64,000 nucleotides of DNA from Ochotona curzoniae (GCF_017591425.1 NW_024467083.1:17847001-17911000), one strand, 5' to 3'. Shown: positions 1 through 17,365, numbered from the stretch's first letter. The notes: generated from the sequence alone by a model not told the origin. Translations and numbers: made by a program.

Positions 1-118
1 TAGAAGCTCCTGGCTTCGGACCTGCCCACTATGGCTACCTGGGGAATGACCCAGCAGGTGGAACTCCTTGTTTCTTTCTCTGTAACTCTACCTGTAAAAT
101 TGGAAAAAAAAAAAAAAA
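1..118 (+). mobile_element. C-repeat SINE, 3' half, cut by the window edge
   Basis: GGCTACCTGGGGAATGA and a pyrimidine-rich stretch lead to the poly-A at 101-118. Confidence 0.75.
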
Positions 119-267
119 AGATTTTCTGTCTCTGCAGGTAATTGCTGCAAGGTCCTGGGTAAGCAGGGTGTGGGCTGGTCCAGAGCCTCCACTAGCTGCT
201 TGGCAGATAAGCTTTGTGCTGTTCCCATCTTGTCCACAATCTGTTCAAATCTTCCCTCTTCTAAGAC

Positions 268-588
268 TGGCGCCATGGCTCAATAGGCTAAGACTCCACC
301 TACAAGTGCTGGCATCCCATATGGGTGGCAATTTGTAACCCAGCTGCTCCACTTCCCATCCAGCTCACTTGCTTGTGGCCTGGGAAAGAAGTGGAGGATG
401 ACTTAAAGCCTCAGGAACCTGAGCCTGTGTGGGAGACCTGGAAGAGGTCCCAGATCCTGGCTTAGGATTGCCTCAGCTCTGGCTGTTGCAGTCATCTGGG
501 GAGTGAACCAGTGGATGGAAGATTTCTCTGTCTCTGTTCTTCTTTCTCTCTGTAACTGCCTTTCACATTAAAGAAATAATAATATGAA
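268..588 (+). mobile_element. C-repeat SINE, old
   Basis: Full order present: CCATGGCTCAATAGGCTAA, CATCCCATATGGG, TTGTGGCCTGGGAAAG, TGGGGAGTGAACCAGTGGAT, CTCTGT tract and A-rich tail. Confidence 0.85.
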
Positions 589-639
589 AAACCCAAAAAC
601 CAAAAGTTTGGATCCAACATTACCATGTTGGATTACATT

Positions 640-3637
640 ACAACATTACCTAGTGGCTAAAGTCATCACCTTGCAGGGCAGAGTCCAGCTAAGTCTAAAC
701 AATGGCTGTGGCTGGGGGTATCTGTGCCAGCCCAGGTTTCCTGCTGGGGATCCTAGCTATTCATCCACCCTGCTAGGTGGGGGAGGGTCCTGGGCTTGTC
801 TAAGCCTGAGGTCCGAGAATTTCCTCTGTCCACAACAACCGTGCTGGGGACTGATCTCAGACAGCTCTGGGCATGCCCAGGACCATGTCTCCACCCACCG
901 CTGCCATGTTGGTGGAGGGAGTCCTCATCAGTCTGAGCAGTGGCACTGGTGTCTGGATCCCCCAGCCACGTGACTGTGGCTGGGTACCTGTGCCGGCTCA
1001 GGCTTCCTTCTGGGAATCCTAGCTCCCTGTCCACTGCTGCCAAGTGGTGAGTGAATCCTGGGTTTGTGGGCCTGCTGGCTGCCTAGCGGTGAGCTCTGGG
1101 ATCTTGAGGGTAGAATTACTGCTTAGGGACATCCATGGATAAGGCCACTGTACGTGTAGATGAGGAATGAATTCTGAGAGACCCCCAATGGCAGGGCTAC
1201 TGTACTTGCAGGTAAGCAAGGGGACTGAGACCTGGTAGTTTGGAGGGGAGAGGCCTGGAAATACTTATGGGTCAGACCGATGCACCAGCCCACACGGGAG
1301 TCCTAGGTTGGGCTTGTTAGCCTGGAACATGGCTGACAACCACACAACAGTGCACACACAAGCTAAGGCTGGGGACTGTCTGGCAGGGCTGGATTCCAGT
1401 ACCTGACAATGAGTGTTGTATCAGGGGATGGGTCACATTAGACTGGACCATGACATCAATCAACAAGCAAGAGAACCAGGTCCGGGCGTGGATTCTATGC
1501 GGGATATGTGGGCCCAACCCTATGGAACTACAAGTCCTGCTGGTGAGCTTGAGAGTTGGGATGGTGATGGTCGAGCTAGGCATGGCTATGGGACCTACTG
1601 ATGTCCACCAAACAGGGCAGGTTGAGGCTGGGAACAAACAGAGCAGGTCCAGGCTGCAGCACCTGCATGAGCACTGTAAAACAGGGTGTGTGGTACACAA
1701 GCTCATACAAAGGGTGGGACGGATGGGGCAGACCATGTCGGGTAAGGGCCAAGCACTTGCTGGCATGTGTGAGATCTGGGTGTGGGAGTGGCTTGAGCAG
1801 GGGAACCTGGGATACTTCTCTAGTGGATCATAGTTCCTGCTGATGAGCATGTGTTCCAGGCCTGGGTGTTGGGCAGGCTGGGCAGGGTAGATTCATCTGT
1901 TGGCAAGTGTGTGAGGTGGTTTTGGAAGAAGGCAGACTAGGCAGGGCTGAGCGAACCATAGCCCCGTGGAAAGTGCAGAAACCAGGATGGAGTGCAGATC
2001 ATGCCAGGCTAAGATATCACATCTATTGGTTTGCATGAGCCAGGGATGAGAGCAGACTGAGCAAGGCCAGGTTGTAGCACCTGCCAGTGAAAGTTGGGAC
2101 TGAGGGCTGGCTGGGGCAGGCCAGGCTGCAGCTTCTGAAGGCAAAGGCCAAGACAGGGGAGGGGCTATGCCAAGCTGGGTCAGAGCAACCACCAGCACGT
2201 GTGATATCTGTGGCTGGGATTAGGCCTATTTGGGAAGCTAAGGGGATACCCTAGTTGGGTTGTGATTCCCACTGGTGAGTGTGGGAGCCAGAGTGGGGGC
2301 TGTGGTCTGGGGTGTGCAAGATTGGGCTAGACTTCAGCACCCATTGGAGCTCATGAGAACCAGGATGGGTGTAGGATGGGCTGGGTGTCCCTGCTGAGCC
2401 ATGCATGAGCTGTGTTTGGGTATGGACCAGACTTGGTTGGACTGTAGTACTTCTTACTCAACAGTAAGAACCGGAATGGGTGAGGACCGGTCAGGAAAGG
2501 CCACTGATCCTGCTAAGACAGGAGGTGGAATAAGTAGGGCTGGCCCATGGACCTGCCCGTGTGCACGAGATCTGGTACTGGGAGAAGTTCTGATGGAGGA
2601 GCTTGGCAGCTCCTCTGTCTGGACACAGTCCCTGCAGATGAATGCAAGAACCATGAAAGGGAACAGTCCAGACCAGGTCACGTTACGGTATCCACGGACT
2701 TACCTTTGGCTAAGGTGTGGGGTGAACCAGGCTGGGCCAGTTCATATTACCTGCTGGCAAACCCGAGAGTTGGTTTGTGAGAATGGGATGTGGGTTATGC
2801 CAGGTAGGGCAGCAATACCAGTCAGTTCACACTAGGGCTGGGACTGGGGGCCGGCTGGGCTGACTATGCTGTAGTCCCCACCAGTGTTAACTGGAACTGG
2901 GGGTGGACTGGGCCAGACCAAGCTACAGCAAATGCCAGTGTGCGATGGGCCATGGCAGACTGGGCTGCAGCACCCAATCAGCACATGTGAGACCCCAGGG
3001 GAGAGTGGGCAAACCTGCTAGGTGGGCTACAGGGAACTCCCCTGCTGGACCACTATTCCCATTGATGAGCCTGAGAGCTGGGATTGGGAGCAGACTAAGT
3101 CGGGCAGGGCTACAACACCTGTTGGCCTGCATGTAAACTGGATCGGGGACAAGCCAGGCTGGGCAGACTGTACCTACTGGTACATGCATAAGCCATAGTG
3201 GCTGAGGGTTGGTTGGGCTTTGCCACAGATGCTGGCATAAGGGAAAAACTCTGTTGAGCTATACTGCAGTCCCACATGGAGAGTACGAGATCTGGGAGTG
3301 CGAGAGGACCCAGCAGGGAAACAGTGGTCATCTCCCTCTTGGGTTGCCACTCTGACTGTTGAGAATGAGAACCAGGACTGGGACAGGCATGACTAGACAG
3401 AGAGTGGCACGAACCAGCACATGTGTGGGCTGGATAGTGGGGCTGGTTGGGTTAAACTAGGCTTCAATGCCCATTGACATGTATGAGAGCTGAATGGGAT
3501 GTGGGACAGACTGAACGAGTCTGCTACACGTACTGGCAAGCACAGGAACCAGGGCAGGAGGTGGGCCTGGTGAGGGTTATTGCGGGTCACTCTGACGAGG
3601 CTACAACTCTCACTGGTTTGCGTGGCAACTGAGTGTG
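640..3637 (+). mobile_element. L1 3'UTR, degenerate tandem-module array (type A), sense
   Basis: About 3 kb of purine-rich sequence recurs as motifs of the form GGGCTGCAGCACC, CTGG..TG.GC and GAG(A/C)GCTGGG, every 60-90 bases. The same sequence in reverse occurs next to poly-T at five places in this window. That, together with its linkage to ORF2 in the element at 7066-11950, identifies it as lagomorph L1 3'UTR. The copy stops at a SINE near 3638 without reaching the L1 3' end. Confidence 0.75.
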
Positions 3638-3836
3638 TGCTGGAGCTTCTTCCAGACCTATGTGGGTGCAGGGTCCTAAGGATTTGGGCCATCCTCTACC
3701 GCTTTTCCAGGCTACAAGCAGGGAGCTGAATGGGAAGTGGAGTAGATGGCAAGTGGAGTAGCTGGGGCACAAACTACACCCATATGGGATTCTGGCACTT
3801 GTTAGATAGGATCCAGTCATTGAGCTGTTACACTGG
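3638..3836 (-). mobile_element. C-repeat SINE, partial
   Basis: Reversed 5' two thirds, ending TGAGCTGTTACACTGGGCC. Truncates the L1 array. Confidence 0.75.
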
Positions 3837-4700
3837 GCCCTTTGTTCTTGAGCTTTTAAGATGAGAGCTGGGGCCCAGTCAGCCCCTTATATGAGGACAG
3901 CCTGCCAGTGGCTGCTGCCCGGTGTGGGGGCTGCCTGTTGTCACCTCTTGTCCTGGAACCGAGTGCCTTGCCCACAGACGACGTGGAGTCGATGGCATGT
4001 GCATGTGGGAAACACACAGCCACTACCACTACCCTCATGCTGTAGACGCCCAGCCCCCTTTGCTTGTCCAGACCGAGGAGCTCACCGGGAGTGACGGCTC
4101 CAGGACCAGCAAGGCGGGGGCGATCTTGACCAGCCCCAGGTTTGGGGAACCACGTTTGGGCTATGGCCTCAAACAACGTGTGGCTCAATGGTGTTTTGCA
4201 ATAGGCAGCAGTGAGCCGCAGCCCTGGCCAGTGTCCTCCAGCCTGTCATAGAAGCCGGTGAGCTAGTCATGACAGCCCCGGCTGGAGCTGTGTGGCCAAG
4301 GGTGCAGTGCTGCTGGGGGCTACTTTCTTATAAATCTCAGCCAGCCCCCTGTGGTTTGGGGTAGGGCCTTGGTCCTGGAGCCTCCTCCTCTGGGGGGACC
4401 CTCACCAAGGATTGGATCAGATGAAACACACCCTAGACACAAAGTCTTCTCCACACTGCAGAATCAGAATGAGTCTGCTTTCAGGGAAGATAGAGAAGAA
4501 TGCTTGGATGGAATGTGAAGACTTCAATGGGATGTGAAAAGCACTAAGAATAAAGGTGAAGTTGATCACTTGTATTAAGAAATTCTGTCTACCAAAAGCC
4601 ACAGACTCGGATTAGATAAGAAAGGGGTTGTGTCCAGGACAGAAGAAGAACTCCTGTCCTTCAATAAGAAAAATATAAAAACAGAACATCATGTATTACT
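3837..4700. other. No gene recognised
   Basis: Moderately GC-rich unique-looking sequence to 4410, then AT-richer sequence. No conserved frame or known repeat is recognised. Confidence 0.5.
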
Positions 4701-4701
4701 T

Positions 4702-5010
4702 TAAAAAAAAGATGTATTTATTTGAAAGGCTGAGTTACAAAGACAGAAAAAGGAGGAGCAGGGGAGAGCTGGATGGAGGGTCTTTCTCTCAGTGATCTGG
4801 AGCTGAGCCAATCCGAAGCCAGGAACCAAGAGCTTCTTCTGGGTTTTCCTGTACAGGCTGCCACGGCCTTGGGCCTTTCTCTAGCGCTTTCCCAGGCCAT
4901 AAACAGGGAGCAGAATGGGAAGTGGAGCAGCTGGGACATGAACTAGTGCCCATATGGGATCCTGGTGCTTGCAAGGTGAGGATGTAGCCATTGAGCCACA
5001 GCACCAGGCA
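4702..5010 (-). mobile_element. C-repeat SINE
   Basis: AAAAGATGTATTTATTTGAA start in reverse and CACAGCACCAGGCA end. Confidence 0.85.
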
Positions 5011-5017
5011 TTTGTCT

Positions 5018-5175
5018 TTAATCTTTTTTAAAAATATTTTTATTTTTAATTGAAAGGCAAAGTTACAGAGAATAGACAGAGAGAGATCTTCCATTTTCCA
5101 GTTCACTCTGCAAATGGCAACAACAGCTGGAGGTGAGCTTATCCAGAGCCAGGAGCTTCCTTTTGGTTTCTCACA
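5018..5175 (-). mobile_element. C-repeat SINE, 3' half
   Basis: T/A-rich start, AGAGAGATCTTCCATTTTCC and CAGAGCCAGGAGCTTCC, then homology ends. Confidence 0.7.
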
Positions 5176-5334
5176 AATGCATAGAGACAGAATGTAGCCT
5201 GCTGGGCTCAAGGGAAGAAAGCAGAGCAACTGCTAAGTAGGTATGGGGCTCCTTTGTGGGTGACAAACATTTAAAATGACTCATTTTTTCAGTATATCAA
5301 TTTCATCTCTGTGAAAAAAAAGTGAGAATAAAAA

Positions 5335-5450
5335 GCCAGTCACAGAATTAAAAGATAGGTTTATATTGGTGCCAAATGTGTTTGAAATCGTTTCTTTTTA
5401 TAACGTGCCTTTGCTTTTCATGAATTTGTTGATACCTGCATGTGCATCGA
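5335..5450 (+). mobile_element. AT-rich repeat of the foldback family
   Basis: AGAATTAAAAGATAGGTTTA and TTGGTGCCAAATGTGTTTGA match the arm of the 30.9 kb element. TGCTTTTCATGAATTTGTTG matches its other edge. Confidence 0.45.
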
Positions 5451-6381
5451 TGCGTTTAACACAGACCCCCGTAGAGACTGCTTTCACTACCGGAGGTTAA
5501 CATACAGATCTCAATGAGGAAATGGTAAAAAATTAAGTCCAATGTGCAACAAGGGTAGTCAAACGTGAGTGCTACTTGCCTGGGGGGTGCTGCAAGAGGA
5601 GCGCCACAAATCTCCTTTCTGGCCCTAGGGCATGTGGCTTAAGCCCCTGGGCACAGAACGGGAAAGGCCTCCCCCGGCTGCGTGGGGGCACCTGGTGGCT
5701 CGCCCCTTGCCAGTGCAGAGCAGGTGCTGAAGTAGGCACCAGCACGGCCACCAGAGGGCGCTGCTGGCCTTCCTAGAAATCTGCCTCTCCAGGTTACAGG
5801 TTACTCCAACCTGCAACCCTCCAGGGTAGCCGTGGAGTGCATGTGCCAGGGTTCTTCAGTCTTCCCACTCTCTGTCCTTAGGAAAAGAACACCCAAAAGG
5901 TTTAATATGGGAGATTTTCTTGCAGCCTGATGACGTTTTGTGCCTATGGTGCCCTGCTCTGCAGCCTCCCAGCATCTTCTTTTTGGCATCGTCTCTCTCT
6001 GGCCTATGCATTGCCTTGCATCCTTCCTTCTTCCCCACATGTATTTCTGGGGTCTTCGTTTAATACATTGACCCACCTGGGACATCACAAAGTTTATGGA
6101 AAAATACACACATGTTGTAAAACAATTGCACAGATTTCAAGCATGCTTGACATCCAAATAAATCCAACTTCTCTGTTTTCCATGTGTGTGCCCTTGTATT
6201 CTGGCCTTGTGAAGTTGTGGTTTTTGCTGATGGTGAGTGCCAGGGATACAGAAAACAATTAAGGAGCTGTTCACTGTTTGGTGTGTGAGGATCCCTGGTT
6301 CTGAGCCAGGTTTGTCCACCACCAGCTCTCACGGGGCTGGGAAGCCTTCTTGGATTTGGATTTAAAGTTTGCAGCCTTCAC

Positions 6382-6719
6382 TTTTTTTTTTTTTTTTTTA
6401 AAGATTTATTTTTATTATTTTTTCATTGGAAAGGCGGATATACAGAGAGGAGAGACAGAGAGGAAGATCTTCCATCCGATGATTCACTCCCCAAGTGAGC
6501 GCAACGGGCCGATACTATGCCGATCCGAAGCCAGGAGCCTCTTCCGGGTCTCCCACGCGGGTGCAGGTTCCCAAAGCTTTGGGCCGTCCTCGACTGCTTT
6601 CCCAGGCCACAAGCAGGGAGCTGGAAGGGAAGCGGGGCTGCCGGGATTAGAACCGGCGCCCTTATGGGATCCCGGGCGTGCAAGGCGAGGACTTAACCAC
6701 TTGCGCCACCGCGCCGGGC
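6382..6719 (-). mobile_element. Young C-repeat SINE (first of a pair)
   Basis: Close to consensus with many intact CpGs (GCGCCACCGCGCCGGGCCC), hence recent. Poly-T of about 18 on the left. Confidence 0.93.
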
Positions 6720-6724
6720 CCAAC

Positions 6725-7056
6725 TTTTTTTTTAAAAAGATTTATTTATTTTTATTACAAAGTCAGATATACAGAGAGGAGGAGAGACAGAGAGGAAGAT
6801 CTTCTGTTCGATGATTCACTCCCCAAGTGAGTGCAACGGCTGATGCTATGCTGATCCGAAGCCAGGAGCCAGGAACTTCTTCCAGGTCTCCCACGCGGGT
6901 GCAGGGTCCCAAAGCTTTCGGCCGTCCTTGACTGCTTTCCCAGGCCACAAGCAGGGAGCTGGATAGGAAGTGGAGCTGCCGGGATTAAAACCGGTGCCCA
7001 TATGGGATCCTGGTGCGTTCAAGGTGAGGACTTTAGCTGCTAGGCCACGCCGGGCC
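6725..7056 (-). mobile_element. Young C-repeat SINE (second of a pair)
   Basis: Tandem to the preceding copy. The pair is bracketed by CAGCCTTCACTTTTTTTT at 6372 and 7057. Confidence 0.92.
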
Positions 7057-7066
7057 CAGCCTTCAC

Positions 7067-9195
7067 TTTTTTTTTAATTCATTTTACTTTTGTTGATGTT
7101 TACATAATTGAGAGGGATGCATGCCCATGTGGACCACCAATTGGAGTAGGGAGGGTCGAGGAATGGGAAAAAGTGGACGAGACAATTGCCTGCAATCTCC
7201 TGTTTTGTTCTGTTATCTGGGGAAAGTGGAGAGAGAATGGGAGAGGATCGCTCCCAGCAGCCCAACTGCATCAGTGCCTGGGGATGGAGGAAGGCCAACT
7301 GATGTCATCCCAGGGCCCCCGAAGTGGAGCATGTTCTGAGGATATCGCTTAAACAGTTTTGACAGTTCTGAGATGCTGTTGATTTTATTCCCCCAAGAAT
7401 GAGGAAATCCTTCCAAGGTTCATTTGCTGACATAGTCCACTCACCCAGATACTTGTTGGAGAGAGCTGTCCAATTTGTTCTGCCCTTCATGGTACTGGAT
7501 GTCTTCTGCAGGCCTCAGTGAACTGGTTGCCATGTCCCCCATGAGAATCTGGGTACACCGTCCATTGCACAGGCCTCAGCAACCATGCAGACCCAGTTCC
7601 AGCACAGGCACTCCACAGTCAGACCACTATCCTGTGGTCTTCCCTGTAGTTGGAGTTCTGAGTCCAGTGATCCAGTTGCAGGGAAGGGTCTCCAAAGAAA
7701 CCTCACCAGAGGTGAACCCAACCTGATTCCTGTGTGTGGCAGTCAGTGCAGGGTCAGTCCACCACTCATATCAACCTACATGCACTCTGGTGTTTGGAGT
7801 CACCTGGTCAGTTCTGTCGCCAGCCCCATCCCATATGCAAAACAATGGATGTTGATGCCCAGCCTAACCCTGCCCGCCACAAACTCAGCCTCACGTACAT
7901 CTGTGGGAACTACAGCCTAGTCGGAGTGACCCTCCAGAACCCCTACCAGGCCTGCCCCCAGCCCTGATTCCTGTGCATGCCAGTATGTACAGCAGCCTGG
8001 TTCAATCTGTCCCACTCTCATATTCAACTCTCATATACATCAATGGGTGCTGGAGCCTAGCTCAACTCAACCGACCCCACTCTCCAGCCCACACTCATGC
8101 CTGTGGGTGCCACCACCTGTCTGGCCCGGTTTGTCCCAGCCCTGGTTCTCATACTCACCATTGGGAGCTGCAGTCCAATGCATGGGCGACAACAGTTTCC
8201 CTACTGGGCCCACTCTTTCCCCTGGATCTTGCACTTCCCAGGTGATTCTACAGTCTAGTTTGACAGGACTTGCTCCAACCACAGCACTGGCCGGTTGATG
8301 CAATGGCAAAGCCCGGGCAGCCTGAGCTTACTCTGGTTCATGCACGCACCAGTGGGTATGCTTAGCCCAGCCTGGCTCTCCTGGTAACCCAGCTCGTATA
8401 CAGGTCAATGGACTTTGTAGCCCTGCCCAGCCTGTTCTTTTCCTCAGTCCAGGCTCTCACCTCTCACGCTCAGCAGCAGGAGCAGGGGCCCAGCAGGGAA
8501 GCCTCTGCACTTCCCCTGTTGGGCTCGCCCCTCAACCCCTGCCCCCACTGGATCTTACATGTACTGGTGAATGCTGTGGCCTAGACTGGCATGTCTTGCC
8601 TCACTTCTGCATTCACCAACAGGTGCTGAAGCCTAGCCCAGCCCAGCTCAGCCAACCCCCAGTCCCAGCCTTAATGTGAACTGGCTGGTTTTATGGCCTA
8701 ACCTGGCCACTCTTGTACCCTGTCCAGGTTCTCACATCTCACTAGTGGATGCTGTGAACTGGCCCAGTCCAGACTGTCCCCAGACCTGATCCACACTTAC
8801 GCTGGTGGGTATTGTGATCTGGCCTGGTCTGGGCTGCTCCCAGGTTTGGTTCTTGCATTCACCTGTGGGAACTGCATCCTGACAGAGGAGTTCCCCAAGC
8901 TCATCTATCGGGTCTTCTCCCAGTGGCAGATCTTGCACACACAGCTGATTGCTTGGCCCAGCTTGACCTGGCTCACCTGTCCAGGCAGGTACAGCAGCCT
9001 TGCCCAACCGACCCACACCCATTCCGGCTCTTAATCATGCCTGGTCTACCCCAGACCAAGCTCTCATAGGGCTCAGCAAGTGCCAAGATCTTGCCTAGCC
9101 TGTGTTATATTCACTCTGGTTCTTGTGAGCACCAGTGAGCACCTTGAAGAAAATGATGTTACTGTATGATCTATGAGTCACTGAAGAATTGAATC
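7067..9195 (-). mobile_element. L1 3' end and 3'UTR (type A), antisense
   Basis: Poly-T at 7067-7075 is the reversed poly-A tail, followed by the reversed L1 3' end. The array runs to about 9130 and is followed by a short AT-rich stretch. The SINE at 9209-9540 separates it from the remaining part of the same element. Confidence 0.8.
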
Positions 9196-9208
9196 AAAAG
9201 AAATAATT

Positions 9209-9540
9209 TATTTTTTAAAAGATTTATTTATTTTTATTACAAAGTCAGATATACAGAGAGGAGGAGAGACAGAGAGGAAGATCTTCTGTTCGATGATTCA
9301 TTCCCCAAGTGACTGCAATGGCCAGTGCTGCGCTGGTCCAAAGCCAGGAGCCAGTAGCTTCTGGATCTCCCACATGGGTACAGGGTCCCAAGGCTTTGGG
9401 CTGACCTCAACTGCTTTCCCAGGCCACAAGCAGTGAGCTGGAAGAGAAGTGGAGCTGCTGGGATTAGAACCGGCGCCCATATGGGATCCTGGCGCATCCA
9501 AGGTGAGGACTTTAGCTGTTAGGCCACTGTGCCGGGCCCA
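9209..9540 (-). mobile_element. C-repeat SINE inside the L1, with 13-bp target duplication
   Basis: Target duplication aaaagaaataatt at 9196-9208 and 9541-9553. The element is close to the young consensus and shows that the two L1 parts were contiguous before it landed. Confidence 0.92.
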
Positions 9541-11950
9541 AAAAGAAATAATTAAAAGAGATGAAACTAGCAAAAAAACATTAAAATCCATAAGATATAG
9601 TTTCTGTTGATCTTTGTTGATGAAATGTGTCTGCTGAAGGTAATAAATAGATGGGTTTTGTTTTTTTAATCCAGCCTACTAATCTATGATGTTTGATTGA
9701 TGAGTTAAGCCATTTACACTCAGGGTTAATGCAAACAGGTGATAATTTGGTCCCGTCATTTTAGCAATGGGTTATTCATTGATTTAATCTTTTGTTGTTA
9801 TTTCACTGGGATGTTCTTTGCATTTTTCTTTGGTTTTGGTGGGTGCTATTCCTCTTCTCTGTCAAGAGAACATCTTTAAGTATCATGTGTAGGGTAGGTT
9901 TGGAAGAGGCAATTCTTTTAACTTTTCTTTACTGTGGAAGAATTTTATTTCATTTTCAAAGACAAAGGAAAGTTTTGCTGGGCACGTTATCCTGGGCTGA
10001 TAATGTTTTGCTTTTAGAATCTGGAATATGTCGTTCCATTCTGTTCTGGCCTGTAGAGTTTCCTGTGAGAGGTTTGCTGTGAGTTTAATTGGCATTCCTT
10101 TATATGAAGTTGATTATTTTCACGTGCACATTTAAGGATCTTTTCCTTATGTTCGAGTGAAGAGAGCTTGTCGTGGTGAAGATCACTTTTGGTCAAACTT
10201 TTTGGGAGTTCTGTGCCTCTCCTGGATGTTGTTTCCCAATTCTTTCTCTAGATTAGGGAAAATTTCCCTTTTATTTCATTAAATACATTTTAAAACCCAG
10301 CTTCTCTTTCTGCACCTTCTGGGACTCCCATAACTCTTATATTAGGCCTTTTAATAGTGTCTTTCAATTCTTGAATACTTGTTTTGGCCTGATCCAGCTT
10401 TGCTTCCAGTTTTTTATTTGCTTCCCCCTGGTGACAGGAAATATCTTGTAATTTTGAGATTCTTTCTTCTGCCTCCTTCATTCTATTTTGGAGACTCTCC
10501 ACTGTACTTTTCTTTGCTCCACTATATTCTTCATTTCTGATATATCAGCTTTCATTTGATTCATTTCCAGTGTGATGTATTCTTTAAATATGTTCTTTAA
10601 CATATTCTTTAAATTCCTGCTTTATGTGCTTCTCATTGTTGACATGAAGTTTTATAACAAGTGTTTTGAAATCTGTATCTCCCATTTTCTCGATGTCTTC
10701 CTCAGTTAACTCTGATGTTGGCAAAGGTGTTTGTTCCTTTGCAGGGGAGCCTTCAGTAATAATTATTGTGCATCTGTCTCTTCTTTTGCTCTTGGTCATT
10801 GTACTTCTGGTTATCAGAGTCTGTTCCTTGGGCAGGTTTCTAAGCTCTGTCACCCACAGGTCTACAGTTCTATTTTATTTTTGTGGCTGGTGCACGGCTC
10901 TTTGTTAGCAGTCACTCGTGCCACTCCCTCCAGTGAGTTCCAGGTCTGGGTTCTTATGTTAGATTTCCACCATGGTCTCCATAGCCCCAGCTCCTGGCTC
11001 ACCAGTCTCCACCTCCTGTGATACCGTGCTGAGGCTGCACCATTGTCTCTGCAGCCTTTCTCCCACTTCTGGTTGGAGTAGGTTCCAGGATTAGAGACAC
11101 CAGGTGTCCTATATAGCTAGGTTGTTGTTGGTGTGATCTTTCCAGAACCTTGTTGGCCGTTAGGCCTGAGGGCTACACGGACCTATTTTGACCCGTACAA
11201 TCCCACAGTCAGTATTATTTTCCTGTGGGACCAGTGCAATGCTCTGAGGTCAGTGAGTTCTCGCTGAGCTCAGCTCATACACAGTTCACTGTTGTCCCTA
11301 CAGTCTCAAAGCTCTTGCCACACTGTAAGAAATGGTGCCTGATGTGCCACTACTAGAGTTCTTCGTCTGCTTGCTGTCAGGTCTGAGGGCTACCCCGACC
11401 TGCCTTGGGTGAAACCTGTAGGATGCCATGTTGTTGCAGTTCACTGAGCCAGAAATGAGTTCACTCCCAGTTCAGTGCATGCACAGTACTGCCCCATAGC
11501 CTTTATCTACTTAAACAAAATGGGCTCCTAGAGCCCAATACAGCTCTAGGAGGCAGACTGGACTGTGAAATCCACTGTTCCCGCACCACCCATTTGGGAC
11601 CTGCAGCTCTGGCTCTGCTCCTCATCAAACAGACCAGCAGGATGGACAGTTCTTTGTCTGGGTTCACCTCCCAAGCTCCCAGTGAAAGTCCCTTCCCACT
11701 TGGTTGCTGGTGGAGTTCTGGCTGCTGGTGGAGGTCAGATCGCCGTTAGCTGAATGCTGCTGGAATATCAGTCATTGCAACACCACACTGCTGTGCCCGC
11801 TGCTTTCCTGTGTCCGCCAGTCTCCAGGTGCCCCTCTGCTGTTGTTCTGTCCTCTTCTATTTCCTAGAATGTGCCCTGTCTGCTTCACACTGGCTAATGT
11901 TTCTCCGTCTGTTTAAACGTGTCCTTACCCTATTCCACTGTCTTGATTCT
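9541..11950 (-). mobile_element. L1 5' part: 5'UTR, ORF1 and start of ORF2, antisense
   Basis: On the - strand, a 5'UTR-like region (about 11950-10860) precedes decayed ORF1 (10853-9883). A short inter-ORF gap and the first codons of ORF2 follow, near 9755 (reading MTGPNYH, then LSVNGL, as in other L1 ORF2 starts). Homology to ORF2 stops after roughly 50-60 codons. The rest of ORF2, including reverse transcriptase, is absent. Confidence 0.8.
9883..10853 (-). pseudogene. L1 ORF1 (RNA-binding protein of the retrotransposon), frame-broken
   Basis: Three open stretches in different frames form one ORF1. The first (10853-10584) is the N-terminal part. The second (10502-10290) is a coiled coil ending in a DTIKRPNIRVMGVPEG-type motif, the conserved RNA-recognition entry of L1 ORF1p. 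The third (10196-9883) is the C-terminal domain with SQETLQARTEWNDIFQILK. Frameshifts and stops separate them, so no protein is made. Confidence 0.85.
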
Positions 11951-12400
11951 CATAGTCTTACTTTTTTTAAAAAAAGAAATTATCTCTTTCCAAACTCTTA
12001 ATGTATGGCAAAAACTCTTAGTGTCATATGATGAGATTAACAAAGGGCTCCCCCACCCCTTTAGGAAGATGGTTCCCTGAAGGACAATGGTGTTGAAAAC
12101 TTGAAAACTTCCCTAGTGATGTGGTGGCTTTGATGACTTAGCGGTCCATGTGGATTCATTGTCCAGCAGTGATGCAAGCCTAAGCTGGCAGTCATGTCAA
12201 TGATAAGAACAAAGTTATTGGATTATGTGGGTATAGTGTTAACGCTATTTTAGAGCATGCTGTTTCTACGTGTATTAAAGTATTTCACAATAGCTTACCA
12301 GGCCACGTGACTGGCCTCTCACAGCTCCTGTTGACTGCCACACACACGTGCTTGTTCTCTATGGTCAGGATCTGTGCCTTGCGCTTTAGGATGCTCACCC
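11951..12400. other. Intergenic, upstream of gene A
   Basis: Low-complexity T/A run at 11965, then plain AT-rich sequence. Nothing recognised. Confidence 0.5.
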
Positions 12401-12787
12401 AGTGAGGCTCCGAATGGGCATGCCCCTTTTGCACCTGGCCCTGGTGGCCGGACCCTCCCAGAGCCAGCAAGAAGCAAAGAAGGGCGCAGCTGCTTGAAGG
12501 CCCGGTTCCGGCGCCCGGGGCGCACCGGCCTCCTCGGGGCGCCGAGCCCTCGCCCGGTTGCCCTGCGGGTGAAGTTGGATCTTGATCCTTCCAATGGGTG
12601 GAACCCTTATCTGTGCTCCCGCGACCTGAGCCTGCACACAGCGCGCACCCGGGGCGGAGAGGGGCGCGAGCAGGCGGGGTTGGGGTGGGCCCATCGCTAG
12701 CCACGCCTTCGCCTTAGGCCCGTACCCGGTTAAAGTTCCAGGCCAATCACTGAAACCAGTCGCAGAACTCGCAGCACGAGCAGCACC

Positions 12788-17365
<4,578 letters not shown>

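Noticed and set aside
1317..1850. 177-codon open frame on the - strand, and similar frames at 24334-24846 and 26161-26631
   Set aside because: They lie within L1 3'UTR module arrays, have no domain, and arise from low stop-codon density in repetitive GC-rich DNA.
6382..7056. tRNA-like A and B box motifs (GGTTCTAATCCCGGC-type)
   Set aside because: They are the tRNA-derived heads of C-repeat SINEs, not tRNA genes.
9792..11021. Several + strand open frames rich in Phe and Leu
   Set aside because: They are the antisense of L1 ORF1 and 5'UTR on the - strand.
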